The notes: generated by a model from the letters alone, not told the origin. Positions 45,172 to 54,718 are shown, counted from the stretch's first letter. The stretch is 58,210 nucleotides of DNA from Vibrio sp. 10N.261.55.A7 (GCF_002877365.1 NZ_MCWZ01000294.1:1-58210); one strand, 5' to 3'. Numbers and translations are program-made.

Positions 45172-46656
45172 CTAGGATTGTACTGGTATGTTTTCTCCCG
45201 ATTGACCGCCATTAGCTGGAATTTGCTTCATTGCATGGGCTATTTGTTCCGCTTCTGTACCGACAATGACCTGTAGGTTGTTACTGCCAATTTTGACGAC
45301 ACCCAAAGCACCTATTGCTTTCAGTGTTTTTTCATCCGCAATCGACACATCCTTTAGTGTTAATCTCAAACGAGTAATACAAGAATCAATGCTACTGATG
45401 TTTGCGTGACCGCCCAATGCGTCGAGGTATTGTGAAGCTTTAATATCTGACGTAACGGCTTCTACTTCAGTGGTCTCATCGTCTTCACGACCTGGCGTTT
45501 TTAGATCGAACTTTACAATCGCGAATCGGAATACGGAGTAGTAAAGCGCTGCAAAGCATAGACCTTGAACAATAAGCATGTAAGGTTTCATGGCTAAAGG
45601 TAGATTGAAAGACAGAACAAAGTCGATTAACCCACCGCTGAACGTAAAGCCAGCAATCCACTGCATGCTCGCGGCAATGTAAAGCGATAGAGCGGTAAGC
45701 AGAGCGTGAATAACGTATAGAACAGGCGCGACAAACATGAACGCAAATTCTATAGGTTCTGTTACACCCGTTAAAATAGCGGTAAACGCTGAAGCACCTA
45801 AAATACCGCCTACTTTTTTCTTGTTCTCTGGCTTTGCACAGTGATACATCGCAAGACAAGCGGCAGGTAAACCGTAGCCCATGACCGGGAAAAATCCGCC
45901 TTGATACATACCCGTGATACCAAGCTCACCGGTACCCGACCAGAATTTAGAAATATCATTAATACCCACGAGATCGAAGATGAATACTTGGTTTAACGCA
46001 TGATGCAGGCCAACAGGAATCAATAAACGGTTGAAGAAGCCATACAGACCAGCACCAGTCGCGCCTAGCTCAGAGATTGCGATACCAAAGTTAACTAACG
46101 ATCCATAAACGACAGGCCAAATGTAAACCATCGCTAAGCTGACCGTAATCGCTGCCAGTGATGTGATGATAGGGACAAATCGACGACCGCCAAAGAACCC
46201 GAGAACGGCTGGCAATTGAATGGTGTGGAAACGGTTGTAAAGTGTCGCAGCAATAATGCCCATCATAATGCCAGTAAAGGCGCTCACGGCGGCGCCTGAC
46301 GCGATTACCTGTGCTTCACTCATTTGGTCAACGGGAACACCTGTTATCTGAGAGATAACATTAATGTTGCCAACAATCATCTCGATGATGAGCAGCCCGA
46401 GAAGGCCGGATAGAGCAGCGGCGCCATTATTATCTTTTGCCAATCCATAAGCGACACCAACAGCAAATAACCACGCTTGGTTATCCATTATCCCTTTACC
46501 ACCGTATACCAATATGGTGGCGAGAGCGCTGTTTGCTCCCCAGCCTGAAGGGTCAATGGCATAACCTAGTCCTAGCATCAAGCCGCCGGCAGGTAACACG
46601 GCAATAGGCACCATGAGTGCTTTACCGATTTTTTGTAAATATCCTAGTATGTTCAC
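45172..46656 (-). CDS. PTS permease IICB (N-acetylglucosamine/glucose type)
   Basis: The 494-residue protein takes up and phosphorylates a sugar. The IIC domain (about residues 1-400, about ten helices; PIAVLPAGGLMLGLG at 17-31, NRLLIPVGLHHALNQVF near 210-226, TGVTEPIEFAFMFVAP near 300-315) is followed by a IIB domain (about 410-480) with the phospho-Cys motif DSCITRLRL. The GlcNAc-type NagE branch fits best, but glucose or glucosamine cannot be excluded, so no symbol is given. There is no IIA domain, so a separate IIA (Crr-like) is needed. The gene's promoter region contains the same dyad as the response regulator gene. Confidence 0.9.
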   Translation of the reverse strand: MNILGYLQKIGKALMVPIAVLPAGGLMLGLGYAIDPSGWGANSALATILVYGGKGIMDNQAWLFAVGVAYGLAKDNNGAAALSGLLGLLIIEMIVGNINVISQITGVPVDQMSEAQVIASGAAVSAFTGIMMGIIAATLYNRFHTIQLPAVLGFFGGRRFVPIITSLAAITVSLAMVYIWPVVYGSLVNFGIAISELGATGAGLYGFFNRLLIPVGLHHALNQVFIFDLVGINDISKFWSGTGELGITGMYQGGFFPVMGYGLPAACLAMYHCAKPENKKKVGGILGASAFTAILTGVTEPIEFAFMFVAPVLYVIHALLTALSLYIAASMQWIAGFTFSGGLIDFVLSFNLPLAMKPYMLIVQGLCFAALYYSVFRFAIVKFDLKTPGREDDETTEVEAVTSDIKASQYLDALGGHANISSIDSCITRLRLTLKDVSIADEKTLKAIGALGVVKIGSNNLQVIVGTEAEQIAHAMKQIPANGGQSGENIPVQS

Positions 46657-46729
46657 CTTAAGTTCCTCTATTTATTGTAATTTACCCCATTAGAGTAAAT
46701 GGGTGAGGATTAAGAGAGCGTTTTGCTTT

Positions 46730-46747
46730 CATTAAGAATTCTTAATG
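46730..46747. promoter_or_regulatory. Operator-like dyad upstream of the PTS gene
   Basis: CATTAAGAATTCTTAATG is an 18-bp perfect palindrome of the form CATTAA-N6-TTAATG, 74 bases upstream of the PTS start codon. Nearby, at 46682-46707, lies a further hairpin-like repeat with ACCCCATT and AATGGGT. Confidence 0.6.
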
Positions 46748-46867
46748 TTGTTCTTCTGAATTTATAAGCGTCAGGTTTAACAGAGTCAGGTTAATAGACT
46801 CAAGTTTCTAGGGTGTGGTTGTGAGGAGTAGAGAGTTGGTAGAGTGACAGGAAAAAGATACCACCTC

Positions 46868-47488
46868 TTATGAGAGTAGGCCTTTCAAATAGACAATTGC
46901 AGGTTTGATTATGAGCAATTGCTCATCGAGCCAAGCAGTGCCCTGCGTTGTCAGTGTCCATCCAAACAAAGCAACATGACTGGCAATAATGAAGAACAGT
47001 AACACTTGGTATAAGAAAGATTTTTGCTTTAAATGCCAGGCATAATGAAAAATGAGACTGCAGATCCACCCACCAAACAATGCGAGCAGTAAGTAGCTGC
47101 TTTCGCTGGTGGTTGGCTTGTTCAGCTTTATTGCTCGTTTATCCAACCAGGCAACTAAAATGACCAGCAAATTGATGAAGGTATAATAAGTCAGCACATC
47201 AATTGGGTAGTTGAAATACCAAACACAACCCGTCAGACTTGCAGAAAACCAAACTGAGACAATGAGAAGAGGGTGCAGATGGCGAAGTCTATCTATTTTT
47301 ATGGCAGAAGTATGACCGTCTTTGTCTTTTGATAGCTTAAAAACCACACGTTCGTTTAGCACTAAAAGCGTTGGGTCACCTTTAATATCATCAAAATGAT
47401 ATTTAATGCGCATGGCATTCGAATCAGGGGTAATGTACCCATACTGTTTATGCTCATAACGCTCTGATATTTTGCCTTTTAGTATCAT
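46868..47488 (-). CDS. Cold-shock-like domain plus DUF1294 membrane protein
   Basis: The 206-residue protein starts with a short OB/cold-shock-like region (GKISERYEHKQYGYITPD to ERVVFKLSKD, about residues 4-55), followed by four to five hydrophobic helices (about 72-205). PTTSESSYLLLALFGGWICSLIFHY (about 125-149) is the DUF1294 core. The fusion of a nucleic-acid-binding-like N-terminus to DUF1294 is common in proteobacteria; function unknown. Divergent from yddG. Confidence 0.85.
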   Translation of the reverse strand: MILKGKISERYEHKQYGYITPDSNAMRIKYHFDDIKGDPTLLVLNERVVFKLSKDKDGHTSAIKIDRLRHLHPLLIVSVWFSASLTGCVWYFNYPIDVLTYYTFINLLVILVAWLDKRAIKLNKPTTSESSYLLLALFGGWICSLIFHYAWHLKQKSFLYQVLLFFIIASHVALFGWTLTTQGTAWLDEQLLIIKPAIVYLKGLLS

Positions 47489-47646
47489 GTCGAGACCTGA
47501 AGACCGAATGTTTACATTCTCACTATTCAGTATAGGTCACGTATCAGTGCTTGTGCTTTACCGATGCATCTAACCTTGCTTATAACCCTGCACGTAATTA
47601 TGCTCGTCATCGTTTAGATTACCCCTTTAAAGGACTCATTATACCC

Positions 47647-48525
47647 ATGCAGTACAAATATACCTTATGCGGTGTGGCCGCCATTTTCTTGTGGAGTTGT
47701 CTCATAGGCCTTGCCAGAACGGTAGCGGAGCATTTTGGTCCGATTGCTGGCGCAGCACTTATTTATACTGTCGCATCCGTATTTTTGATCTTGGTGATGG
47801 GCGTGCCAAAACTTAATCGATTTTCGCGGAGCTACTTACTAGTTGGATCGGTCCTATTTGTTAGCTATGAAATCTGTTTAGCGCTAGCGTTAGGAATGGC
47901 AAATGACCGGCATCAAGCAATGGAAATGGCGGTTATTAATTATCTATGGCCAGCATTAACGGTATTGCTAGCCGTTGTGGTGAGCAAGAAGCCCACGCAT
48001 TATCTTGTGTATCCAGGTGTGTTGATCGCACTTTCAGGTGTTGTTTGGGCTGTTATCGGTGAAGGGGAGTTAACTCTTACTCAGCTTAGCAATAATATCG
48101 CGACCAACCCGACAACCTACAGCATGGCTTTTGTCGGTGCATTTATATGGGCAATATACTGCAATGTAACGAAAGGGCTCGCCAAAGGGCAAAATGCCAT
48201 TGTGGTCTTTTTCGTATTAACGGCGACGACGCTTTGGGTGAAGTATTTGTTTAGTGATGAACAAGGCATGGAATTTACGATTCCAGCGACCTTGAATCTT
48301 CTGCTAGCGGGAGTGGTCATTGGCGGTGGCTATGCATTGTGGAATATCGCAATATTACGCGGGAATATGGTGTTTCTGGCATCCCTATCGTACTTTACGC
48401 CTGTCCTCTCTACCCTGATTGGCTCAATGATATTAGGGATTAGTCTCGCTGCGACGTTCTGGCAAGGCGTGGCAATGGTAACGGTTGGTTCGTTGATCTG
48501 TTGGTGGTTTACAAGAGAACACTAA
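47647..48525 (+). CDS. yddG: Aromatic amino acid exporter YddG (DMT family)
   Basis: The 292-residue inner-membrane protein has ten helices in the EamA fold. AIFLWSCLIGLARTVAEHFGP (about residues 10-30) and NYLWPALTVLLAV (about 97-109) are characteristic of YddG, which exports aromatic and some other amino acids. The ATG at 47647 fits the family N-terminus (MQYKYTLCGV); an upstream in-frame ATG would add 32 residues without similarity. Single gene; nothing indicates its regulation. Confidence 0.88.
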   Translation: MQYKYTLCGVAAIFLWSCLIGLARTVAEHFGPIAGAALIYTVASVFLILVMGVPKLNRFSRSYLLVGSVLFVSYEICLALALGMANDRHQAMEMAVINYLWPALTVLLAVVVSKKPTHYLVYPGVLIALSGVVWAVIGEGELTLTQLSNNIATNPTTYSMAFVGAFIWAIYCNVTKGLAKGQNAIVVFFVLTATTLWVKYLFSDEQGMEFTIPATLNLLLAGVVIGGGYALWNIAILRGNMVFLASLSYFTPVLSTLIGSMILGISLAATFWQGVAMVTVGSLICWWFTREH

Positions 48526-48561
48526 AAGATGCGGCTAAGTATTGAATTGCCGCTTCAAGGT

Positions 48562-49461
48562 TCAGCTCGCTAAGTTCATCGTGAGTTGAAGATCCAAAGG
48601 AAGCTTAGATAGCCGTTTAGTTAATGCACTCCGTGTTTTTTCCAACTCTATTGTGTTGATTTGTGCGTTCTTTGAATGGATGTCGACACTTACCCGCAGC
48701 TCGTTGCCTACTTTAGTCACGGCCGCTAGTTCGATGTCTAGCCCTTTCTCTAGCTCTTTATCAACCGCACAAATATTGTTATCGACTGTAGAGCAAAGCT
48801 CTTTGTTTGGCGCCATGTTCAATAGCTCTTTCATCGCGTCTTTTAGCATATCGAGTGGCACTTTGATGAAATACACGGCCATTAAAAGCATCATCATAGG
48901 ATCGGCGTACACGGCGTAGTGCGAGAACTCAGTCAAAGTGATCAACCAAGCTACAACAAAGCCAACAGTTACGGCAACGCTGAGTAGAGTATCCATTTGC
49001 CACTGCTTAGATTCGGCTTTGATTAGCCCAGACGAGAACTTTTTGCTTTTATTCGCAATGTACCACCACGCGTAACCGCAACCTAAAACATTGATCACGC
49101 CAAATAATGTTGCAATCGAAGCATCAACCTCTCTTCCTCCATCAAACATAGCCAATGCAGAAGAGTAAACGGAGTAGCCAACTATAATGAGAATGGTGAC
49201 TGCTTTGATTGAAATAACAACCGGTTCCAGAATGGCCTTGCCAAGAGGGAACGTACTTTTTGAGGGCGTTTGAATATACCGAGAAGCGGCTAGTGACAAT
49301 AAAGTTAACAGCAAACTGATGAGAGAATAGACACCATCGAACATGATGACCAGTGAACCAACGAACCAACCTAATGTGAGACCAACCAGAGCAAACGCTA
49401 AAGCAAGCAGGGCTGAGAAGCTAAGAACTTGTTTTTCTTTTAGGTTTGTTTGGGCACACAT
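48562..49461 (-). CDS. Cation diffusion facilitator family transporter
   Basis: The 299-residue protein has about six membrane helices (residues 15-205) and a cytosolic C-terminal domain (about 210-299). SLVIMFDGVYSLISLLLTLLSL (about 30-51) contains the helix 2 Asp of the metal site, and FPLGKAILEPVVISIKAV (about 70-87) is a typical loop. Only a single Asp rather than the usual His/Asp pair is visible in helix 2, so metal choice (zinc, iron or manganese) is unclear. Exports divalent metals by proton antiport in characterised members. Confidence 0.88.
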   Translation of the reverse strand: MCAQTNLKEKQVLSFSALLALAFALVGLTLGWFVGSLVIMFDGVYSLISLLLTLLSLAASRYIQTPSKSTFPLGKAILEPVVISIKAVTILIIVGYSVYSSALAMFDGGREVDASIATLFGVINVLGCGYAWWYIANKSKKFSSGLIKAESKQWQMDTLLSVAVTVGFVVAWLITLTEFSHYAVYADPMMMLLMAVYFIKVPLDMLKDAMKELLNMAPNKELCSTVDNNICAVDKELEKGLDIELAAVTKVGNELRVSVDIHSKNAQINTIELEKTRSALTKRLSKLPLDLQLTMNLAS

Positions 49462-49517
49462 AAAAACTCACAGGCTATAAACACCTCTTCATTCTGGCTG
49501 TTGGTGGTTTTATAGCA

Positions 49518-49676
49518 ATGGTTATTACGTTGTTCAAAGTGACGATAGTAAAGGTGGATATTGAAAGGTGTTTAATATCAAATGGTTATGAATATTTCTT
49601 TCTGCCAATTATACTGGCGCTGGCTGTTTTGTCGCCGATTGTTCAATTTTATCTTTCAGAGTTTCGCGTGAGATAG
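49518..49676 (+). CDS. Possible small membrane protein (52 residues)
   Basis: A short plus-strand frame lies in the otherwise empty gap between the CDF and LysR genes. The N-terminal half is polar and basic; the C-terminal half (EYFFLPIILALAVLSPIVQF) is an ideal single membrane helix followed by YLSEFRVR. There is no strong ribosome-binding site upstream of the ATG. A second frame overlapping it also encodes a 29-codon peptide with no helix. Real existence is uncertain. Confidence 0.35.
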   Translation: MVITLFKVTIVKVDIERCLISNGYEYFFLPIILALAVLSPIVQFYLSEFRVR

Positions 49677-49700
49677 AGCGCAGGGTGACAAATTCGATAG

Positions 49701-50579
49701 TTAGAAATCAAACAGGTAGTCGCTCAGTTTATCCGCGAGCCAAACCATACCTGGGTGTTCAGACATGCCAGCCGATGTGAACATACAGTAGTCTTCTTGT
49801 GTTAATCCATAAGTGTGCTTAATCACCGACAGTTCTTGCTGTCGTAAATGATGTCGAATCAAGGGCTCTGGAAGTACCCCCCATGCTTTCTCGGTCAAAA
49901 TGGTTGCAAGCATATAGTCAAAGCTTGAAAATCCGATGTGCCGAAGAGAGAAGGGCTGCAACTCTGGATTGTCCTTTTCGTTTAAGTAAGCCATCACCGC
50001 TTGCATTTCATTTCTCAGCACATCATCAGAAACTCGTCCGAGTTTACATAGTGAGTGATCGCTTTTACACACCGACATCATTCTAATCTTCCCCAATGGT
50101 TGGTAGGTGATTCGAGGATCGTCAGTACGCTCGTAGTCAACGCCAAAGGCAAAATCGACTTGTTGTGTTTCCACTAAATTCGATAGGTCGCCACTGGATG
50201 CCAGAATGATGTTAAAAGACGTGGCAGGGAAGCGGTTATTCATTGAGTGGGCCAGTTCTTGCCATAATGCGTCAGGTAAAGAGTCATCGCGAGCTATCCA
50301 CACTTCTGCGTTAAATTCCCCAGATGCGTGAAGGCAGGTTTGTTTGATTCTTGAAGCGGTGACAATGAGATTTTCACAATCCTTGTATATGGCTTTACCG
50401 GCCTCAGACAGTTCGAGGTTATTGCCGCTACGAATGAACAGTTCCGTTGATAGCTCTTTTTCCAGCGCTTTAATCGACATGCTCAATTTGGTGCGGTTGC
50501 ATTCAAGTTGTCTGGCCGCTTCAGAGACAGAACCTGTATCAGCGACTCGGCAAAAAGCTTCAATTTGAGATAAGTTCAT
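49701..50579 (-). CDS. LysR family transcriptional regulator
   Basis: The 292-residue protein has the LysR HTH at the N-terminus (IEAFCRVADTGSVSEAARQLECNRTKLSMSIKALEKELS) and a substrate domain (about residues 90-290; VDFAFGVDYERTDDP). HTH residue choice (ECNRTKLS) is a little unusual compared with the common TQSAVS. It is divergent from a methyltransferase gene with a 135-bp gap. Effector unknown. Confidence 0.9.
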   Translation of the reverse strand: MNLSQIEAFCRVADTGSVSEAARQLECNRTKLSMSIKALEKELSTELFIRSGNNLELSEAGKAIYKDCENLIVTASRIKQTCLHASGEFNAEVWIARDDSLPDALWQELAHSMNNRFPATSFNIILASSGDLSNLVETQQVDFAFGVDYERTDDPRITYQPLGKIRMMSVCKSDHSLCKLGRVSDDVLRNEMQAVMAYLNEKDNPELQPFSLRHIGFSSFDYMLATILTEKAWGVLPEPLIRHHLRQQELSVIKHTYGLTQEDYCMFTSAGMSEHPGMVWLADKLSDYLFDF

Positions 50580-50714
50580 TTGTTGTACAATCTGAGACGA
50601 GTCTATGAATCATATACAAATATTGTGAATTTGTCTGTTGAATAAGTACCTTCGCGGCGCATTTTGGTTTACTCTTGAAGCTATTGCCTAATGAAAGATT
50701 TTTACAGGGAGATC

Positions 50715-51299
50715 ATGATGGCGAATGAATGGGATGAATACGCGAAAACTTGGGAATCAGAACAATCGACTTCTGAGTTTGCTTCTCACGTATTTGAATT
50801 GCTCACACAACAGACGAATCTAAAAGGCAAACATGTTCTTGATTTTGGTTGTGGCACAGGCCTTTTAAGTCAGAAGATTTCTACTGTTGCGAAAGATATC
50901 GTCGCTCTCGATTCTTCAGAAGCGATGATTGAGCAGCTTGACATGAAAGAGTTGCCAAACGTAGAACCCGTTGTGGATGAGCTTACTCGTGGACTTGTTG
51001 CTCAGCACCCTGCTTTTCGTAATCAATTTGACCTAGTTGTTGCATCATCTGTTTGTGGATTCTTACCTAGCTTTTCTGAAACGGCGGACGTGATTTATTC
51101 TATTCTCGATAACGATGGATTGTTCATTCACTGGGATTGGCTTGAAGAGAGCATCGGTGATTTTGGGCTAAATGCCACCAAAGTTCAGCATGTACTGACA
51201 AGTGTTGGGTTTGAATCGGTCGCCGTAACAAAAGCGTTTGAAATTGATACTAAAAATGGCAAACGATCAGTACTCATGGGCGTTGCCAAGAAAGCGTAA
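50715..51299 (+). CDS. Class I SAM-dependent methyltransferase
   Basis: The 194-residue protein has the Rossmann SAM motif VLDFGCGTGLLSQKI (about residues 43-57), the acidic end of strand 2 (VALDSSEAMIEQL) and a long loop to FDLVVASSVCGFLPSF. Substrate unknown; the small size fits UbiE-like small-molecule methyltransferases. The start is ATG 50715 or the adjacent ATG 50718, with GGGAGATC just upstream; an earlier ATG at 50691 lacks such a site. It converges on the acetoacetyl-CoA synthetase gene. Confidence 0.88.
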   Translation: MMANEWDEYAKTWESEQSTSEFASHVFELLTQQTNLKGKHVLDFGCGTGLLSQKISTVAKDIVALDSSEAMIEQLDMKELPNVEPVVDELTRGLVAQHPAFRNQFDLVVASSVCGFLPSFSETADVIYSILDNDGLFIHWDWLEESIGDFGLNATKVQHVLTSVGFESVAVTKAFEIDTKNGKRSVLMGVAKKA

Positions 51300-51352
51300 A
51301 GAAACACAAATTCCTCTAAGAATCTTGTTGGTATTGCTGAGCGATACACGTG

Positions 51353-53335
51353 TTAGCCTTTATCGGTTATCAGTCTCGCAATATCATCAAGTATTTCTGG
51401 GTTCGCAATTGCTTCTCTATTTTTCACTTCTTGCCCGTTAACGATTTGCTTTACTGCAAGCTCGACAAGTTTGCCAGATTTCGTTCTTGGTACATCTGAA
51501 ACCGTAAAAATTCGCCATGGGACATGCCTTGGTGAGCACTTCTCTTTGAGCCTTTGTTTCACCATGGTAACAAGATCATCGGTTAAGTCTTCATTTTGTG
51601 CCAACTGAATGAATAACAATACACGCTCATCATTTTCAATTTTCTGACCAACCGCAATTGAGTCTTGAATGGCTTCCAGTTGATTCACTTGTTGGTAAAT
51701 CTCTGCTGTGCCAATTCTCACCCCACCGGGATTTAACGTTGCATCACTTCGGCCAAAGAATATCATCCCGCCGTTTGAGGTTAAACAGACATCGTCTCCG
51801 TGATGCCAGGTGTTAGGGAAGCGATCCCAATAAGCGGAATGGTAACGCTCACCTGAATCGTGCCAGAATCCAACTGGTTGGTTGGGGAAACTGTTACGAC
51901 AAACCAGCTCCCCACGCGCTTCATCTAAAGGTTCTCCGCTGTCACTATACACCGCGACATCAAGGCCAAGCCCTTTCACTTGACACTCTCCTCGATACAC
52001 AGGTGTGATTGGGCTTCCTAATACAAAGCATCCACAGATATCTGTTCCACCAGAAATAGAGGCTAGGTGCACATCGTGTTTGATCGCCTCGTATACGAAG
52101 TCAAACTGGGACGCGTAGAGTACTGAACCGGTCGAACACAGCGTCTTAAGGTGGGGGAGGTTGCATTGCTCTATTGGTCGATATGTTTCTTTTTCCAAAG
52201 CTTGAAGGTACTTGGCGGATGTACCGAACAACGACACTTGTGCTTCTTCAGCCAGTTGCCAAAGTTGTGAAGAGTCGGGGTACATAGGGCTGCCGTCATA
52301 AATGACCAAAGTTGCGCCGCTCGCCAATGAAGATACATGCCAGTTCCACATCATCCAGCCACAGGTTGTGAAGTAGAAAACACGGTCAAGTGGTTGGATA
52401 TCGCAGTGGAGTTGGTGTTCTTTTTGATGGTTTAGAACTGTCCCTCCAACAGAGTGAACAATGCATTTAGGTTTTCCTGTTGTTCCAGAGGAATAAAGAA
52501 TGAAGAGTGGGTCATTGAAAGCAACGCGTTGATAACGAATGCCTCTTGGCAGGTAATTGGCTAAAATGGAGTCCCAATCTGAAAAGTGTTCTTGATGTTC
52601 AATATCGCGCTGAGAGGATTGATCGTAAACAATTTCACACACGCATTCTAAATGATCCAGAGCCTTTACGATTTTCTGGTTTTTTTCTTTTAGAGAGAAT
52701 GATTTACCATTGAATTGATAACCGTTACAGCAGAAAAGCACTTTAGGTTTTACCTGTCCAAAGCGCTCTATGACACTATCACTACCGAAGTCCGGTGAGG
52801 TAGCGGTCCAAATAGCTCCAAGGCTTGTGGTTGCAAGCATGGCAATCACGGTTTCAGGAAGGTAGGGTAAATATCCCGCGACAACATCGCCTCGTTCGAC
52901 CCCATTTTGTTTTAACCATTGCTGCATGATTGAAACTTTGTCGCACAATTCTTGCCATGTCAGCTGGGTTGAGTCCCCTTGCTCATTTCTAAACCAAATA
53001 GCAATTTCATTGGGTTGCTGGAACGCAAATGAAAGAAGGTTTTCAGCGTAATTAAGCTGAGCTTGAGGAAACCAAATCGTATCTCTAGAGGGAGAAAAAT
53101 CGCCCCAACGCGCAATACCTTCGCCAAAGATGCAGTCGCCTCTGTAACCAATGACATCGCAATATTGCCATATTTCTAACCAGAACTGCTTAGTGTCGTT
53201 GATCGACCATTGATGAAGTGACTCATAGTCCTCTATCGCTTCGCCTTGCATATTAATATGTTGAATGAATTGATGAATATTTGATTCATTAATTCTTTCA
53301 AGAGTAGGCGTCCAAATTGCGTGGCTTGCTGACAT
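51353..53335 (-). CDS. Acetoacetate-CoA ligase (acetoacetyl-CoA synthetase)
   Basis: The enzyme activates acetoacetate with ATP and CoA. The 660-residue acyl-adenylate-forming protein shows LFILYSSGTTGKPKCIVHSVGG (about residues 250-272), the Acs-type TCGWMMWNWHVSSLASGAT (about 295-313), YHHGDDVCLTSNGGMIFFGRSDATLNPGGVRIG (near 500-533) and the catalytic Lys in PRTKSGKLVELAVK. The ATG at 53335 is chosen: GAGG lies six bases upstream and MSASHAIWTP matches the family N-terminus; a TTG at 53401 would add 22 residues. It is divergent from phhA-phhB, whose pathway yields acetoacetate. Confidence 0.92.
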   Translation of the reverse strand: MSASHAIWTPTLERINESNIHQFIQHINMQGEAIEDYESLHQWSINDTKQFWLEIWQYCDVIGYRGDCIFGEGIARWGDFSPSRDTIWFPQAQLNYAENLLSFAFQQPNEIAIWFRNEQGDSTQLTWQELCDKVSIMQQWLKQNGVERGDVVAGYLPYLPETVIAMLATTSLGAIWTATSPDFGSDSVIERFGQVKPKVLFCCNGYQFNGKSFSLKEKNQKIVKALDHLECVCEIVYDQSSQRDIEHQEHFSDWDSILANYLPRGIRYQRVAFNDPLFILYSSGTTGKPKCIVHSVGGTVLNHQKEHQLHCDIQPLDRVFYFTTCGWMMWNWHVSSLASGATLVIYDGSPMYPDSSQLWQLAEEAQVSLFGTSAKYLQALEKETYRPIEQCNLPHLKTLCSTGSVLYASQFDFVYEAIKHDVHLASISGGTDICGCFVLGSPITPVYRGECQVKGLGLDVAVYSDSGEPLDEARGELVCRNSFPNQPVGFWHDSGERYHSAYWDRFPNTWHHGDDVCLTSNGGMIFFGRSDATLNPGGVRIGTAEIYQQVNQLEAIQDSIAVGQKIENDERVLLFIQLAQNEDLTDDLVTMVKQRLKEKCSPRHVPWRIFTVSDVPRTKSGKLVELAVKQIVNGQEVKNREAIANPEILDDIARLITDKG

Positions 53336-53556
53336 TAGAACCTCAAAGATGCGATCGAAATTTGCTTCGATAAGTGTTGTAGCTAAATGACTCTGTGTCA
53401 AATGAGTGCCATCAGCATTTTATTGAATCTTAAGCTAAATTTTACAAATGTAAATAAAATGTTACAAGACGCTAGGGTTTGAAAACTTCGTGGGGTCTTT
53501 GCTTTGGACGAGTTAAGAAATAGGCTAAAAGTAGGATGGAAACAACAGGCGGAGCT

Positions 53557-54351
53557 ATGAATCATTATCATTCAAAACTCGTCGACGACAAAGGAAGAGT
53601 CGAATGGAGCGAAGAGGAAAACAGTGTTTGGGCTGACCTATATGCTCGGCAGTATCCGTTGGTGAAAGATAGAGCATGCCAAGCCTACATTGATGGCCTG
53701 TCCATACTCAACTTACCCAAAGATCGAGTGCCTCAAATTGAAGAGATTAATAAGACCCTAGTTAAGCAAACCGGTTGGAGGTTGGCGCCTGTTCCTGCAC
53801 TCATCAGCTTTGATCGCTTCTTTGAACTGCTCGCTAATAAACAGTTTCCGGTCGCGACATTTTTACGATCACGTGAAGAGTTTGATTATTTGCAAGAGCC
53901 AGATTTCTTCCATGAAGTATTTGGCCACTGCGCTATGCTAACCAACCCTGACTTTGCCCACTTCACTCAGACCTATGGTGCATTGGGCCAACAATCCAAC
54001 CATGAACAACGCGTTTATTTGGCTCGCCTGTATTGGTTTACTGTAGAGTTTGGCTTATTAAAGGAAAAGGGCGAAAATAAAATCTATGGCGGAGGGATTT
54101 TATCCTCTCCAGGTGAGACGGTTTATGCGCTAGATAGTGCTAACCCAATTCATGACGTTTTTAGCTTGGATAAAGTTCTACGAACACCCTATCGCATAGA
54201 TATTATGCAGCCTATTTACTTTGTCATCGAAGATCTAAAAACGCTTTACCACTTGAACATGAATGAAATTATGAACAGTGTTGATAAAGCGATGTTAGCG
54301 GGATTATTCCCTCCATTATTTGAGAAAAAGGAAGTTTTAGATGCTAAATAA
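53557..54351 (+). CDS. phhA: Phenylalanine 4-monooxygenase
   Basis: The enzyme hydroxylates phenylalanine to tyrosine with tetrahydropterin and oxygen. The 264-residue bacterial form has the iron site in [20 protein letters not shown] (about residues 109-128, two His), with the Glu near [35 protein letters not shown] is typical. The ATG at 53557 has GGCGGAGC upstream; a METTGG start at 53536 is less likely. Overlaps phhB by 11 bases. The iron ligands are intact. Confidence 0.94.
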   Translation: MNHYHSKLVDDKGRVEWSEEENSVWADLYARQYPLVKDRACQAYIDGLSILNLPKDRVPQIEEINKTLVKQTGWRLAPVPALISFDRFFELLANKQFPVATFLRSREEFDYLQEPDFFHEVFGHCAMLTNPDFAHFTQTYGALGQQSNHEQRVYLARLYWFTVEFGLLKEKGENKIYGGGILSSPGETVYALDSANPIHDVFSLDKVLRTPYRIDIMQPIYFVIEDLKTLYHLNMNEIMNSVDKAMLAGLFPPLFEKKEVLDAK

Positions 54352-54676
54352 CATGCAGTGCGAGGCATGCAGTATCGATTCTATTGCTCTGACTGACCAA
54401 GAGCAGCAAGGGTTGTTACGCCAGTTAGTCGATTGGAACCTTATCCATGTTGACGAGGTGCCTCAGTTAGAAAAAGTCTACAAATTCAAGAACTATAAAC
54501 TTGCATGGGCGTTTGCAAATAGAGTGTCTGAATTGGCCGAAGTCGAAGGGCACCATCCAGCCGTGCTGCTTGAATGGGGAAAAGTTACCGTTTCGTGGTG
54601 GAGTCATTCTATAAGAGGCTTACACAAGAACGATTTTATTTGTGCCGCTAAGTGCGATGAACTATCGCTTAGCTAG
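54341..54676 (+). CDS. phhB: Pterin-4-alpha-carbinolamine dehydratase
   Basis: The protein recycles the carbinolamine pterin formed by PhhA. The 111-residue protein has [16 protein letters not shown] at the N-terminus, typical of Vibrio/Pseudomonas PhhB, and the active-site region [24 protein letters not shown] (about residues 77-100, with HH and the later His). Translational coupling to phhA is likely (GGAAG inside the phhA end precedes its ATG). Confidence 0.93.
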   Translation: MLNNMQCEACSIDSIALTDQEQQGLLRQLVDWNLIHVDEVPQLEKVYKFKNYKLAWAFANRVSELAEVEGHHPAVLLEWGKVTVSWWSHSIRGLHKNDFICAAKCDELSLS

Positions 54677-54718
54677 TTCATGCGTTTATAGGGAAGGGGG
54701 CAGGGTCTCCTTCTCCCT

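Noticed and set aside
45485..45859. 124-codon frame within the PTS gene on the same strand
   Set aside because: It is in another frame of a conserved IIC domain and is rich in Arg, Cys and Ser as expected of a shadow frame.
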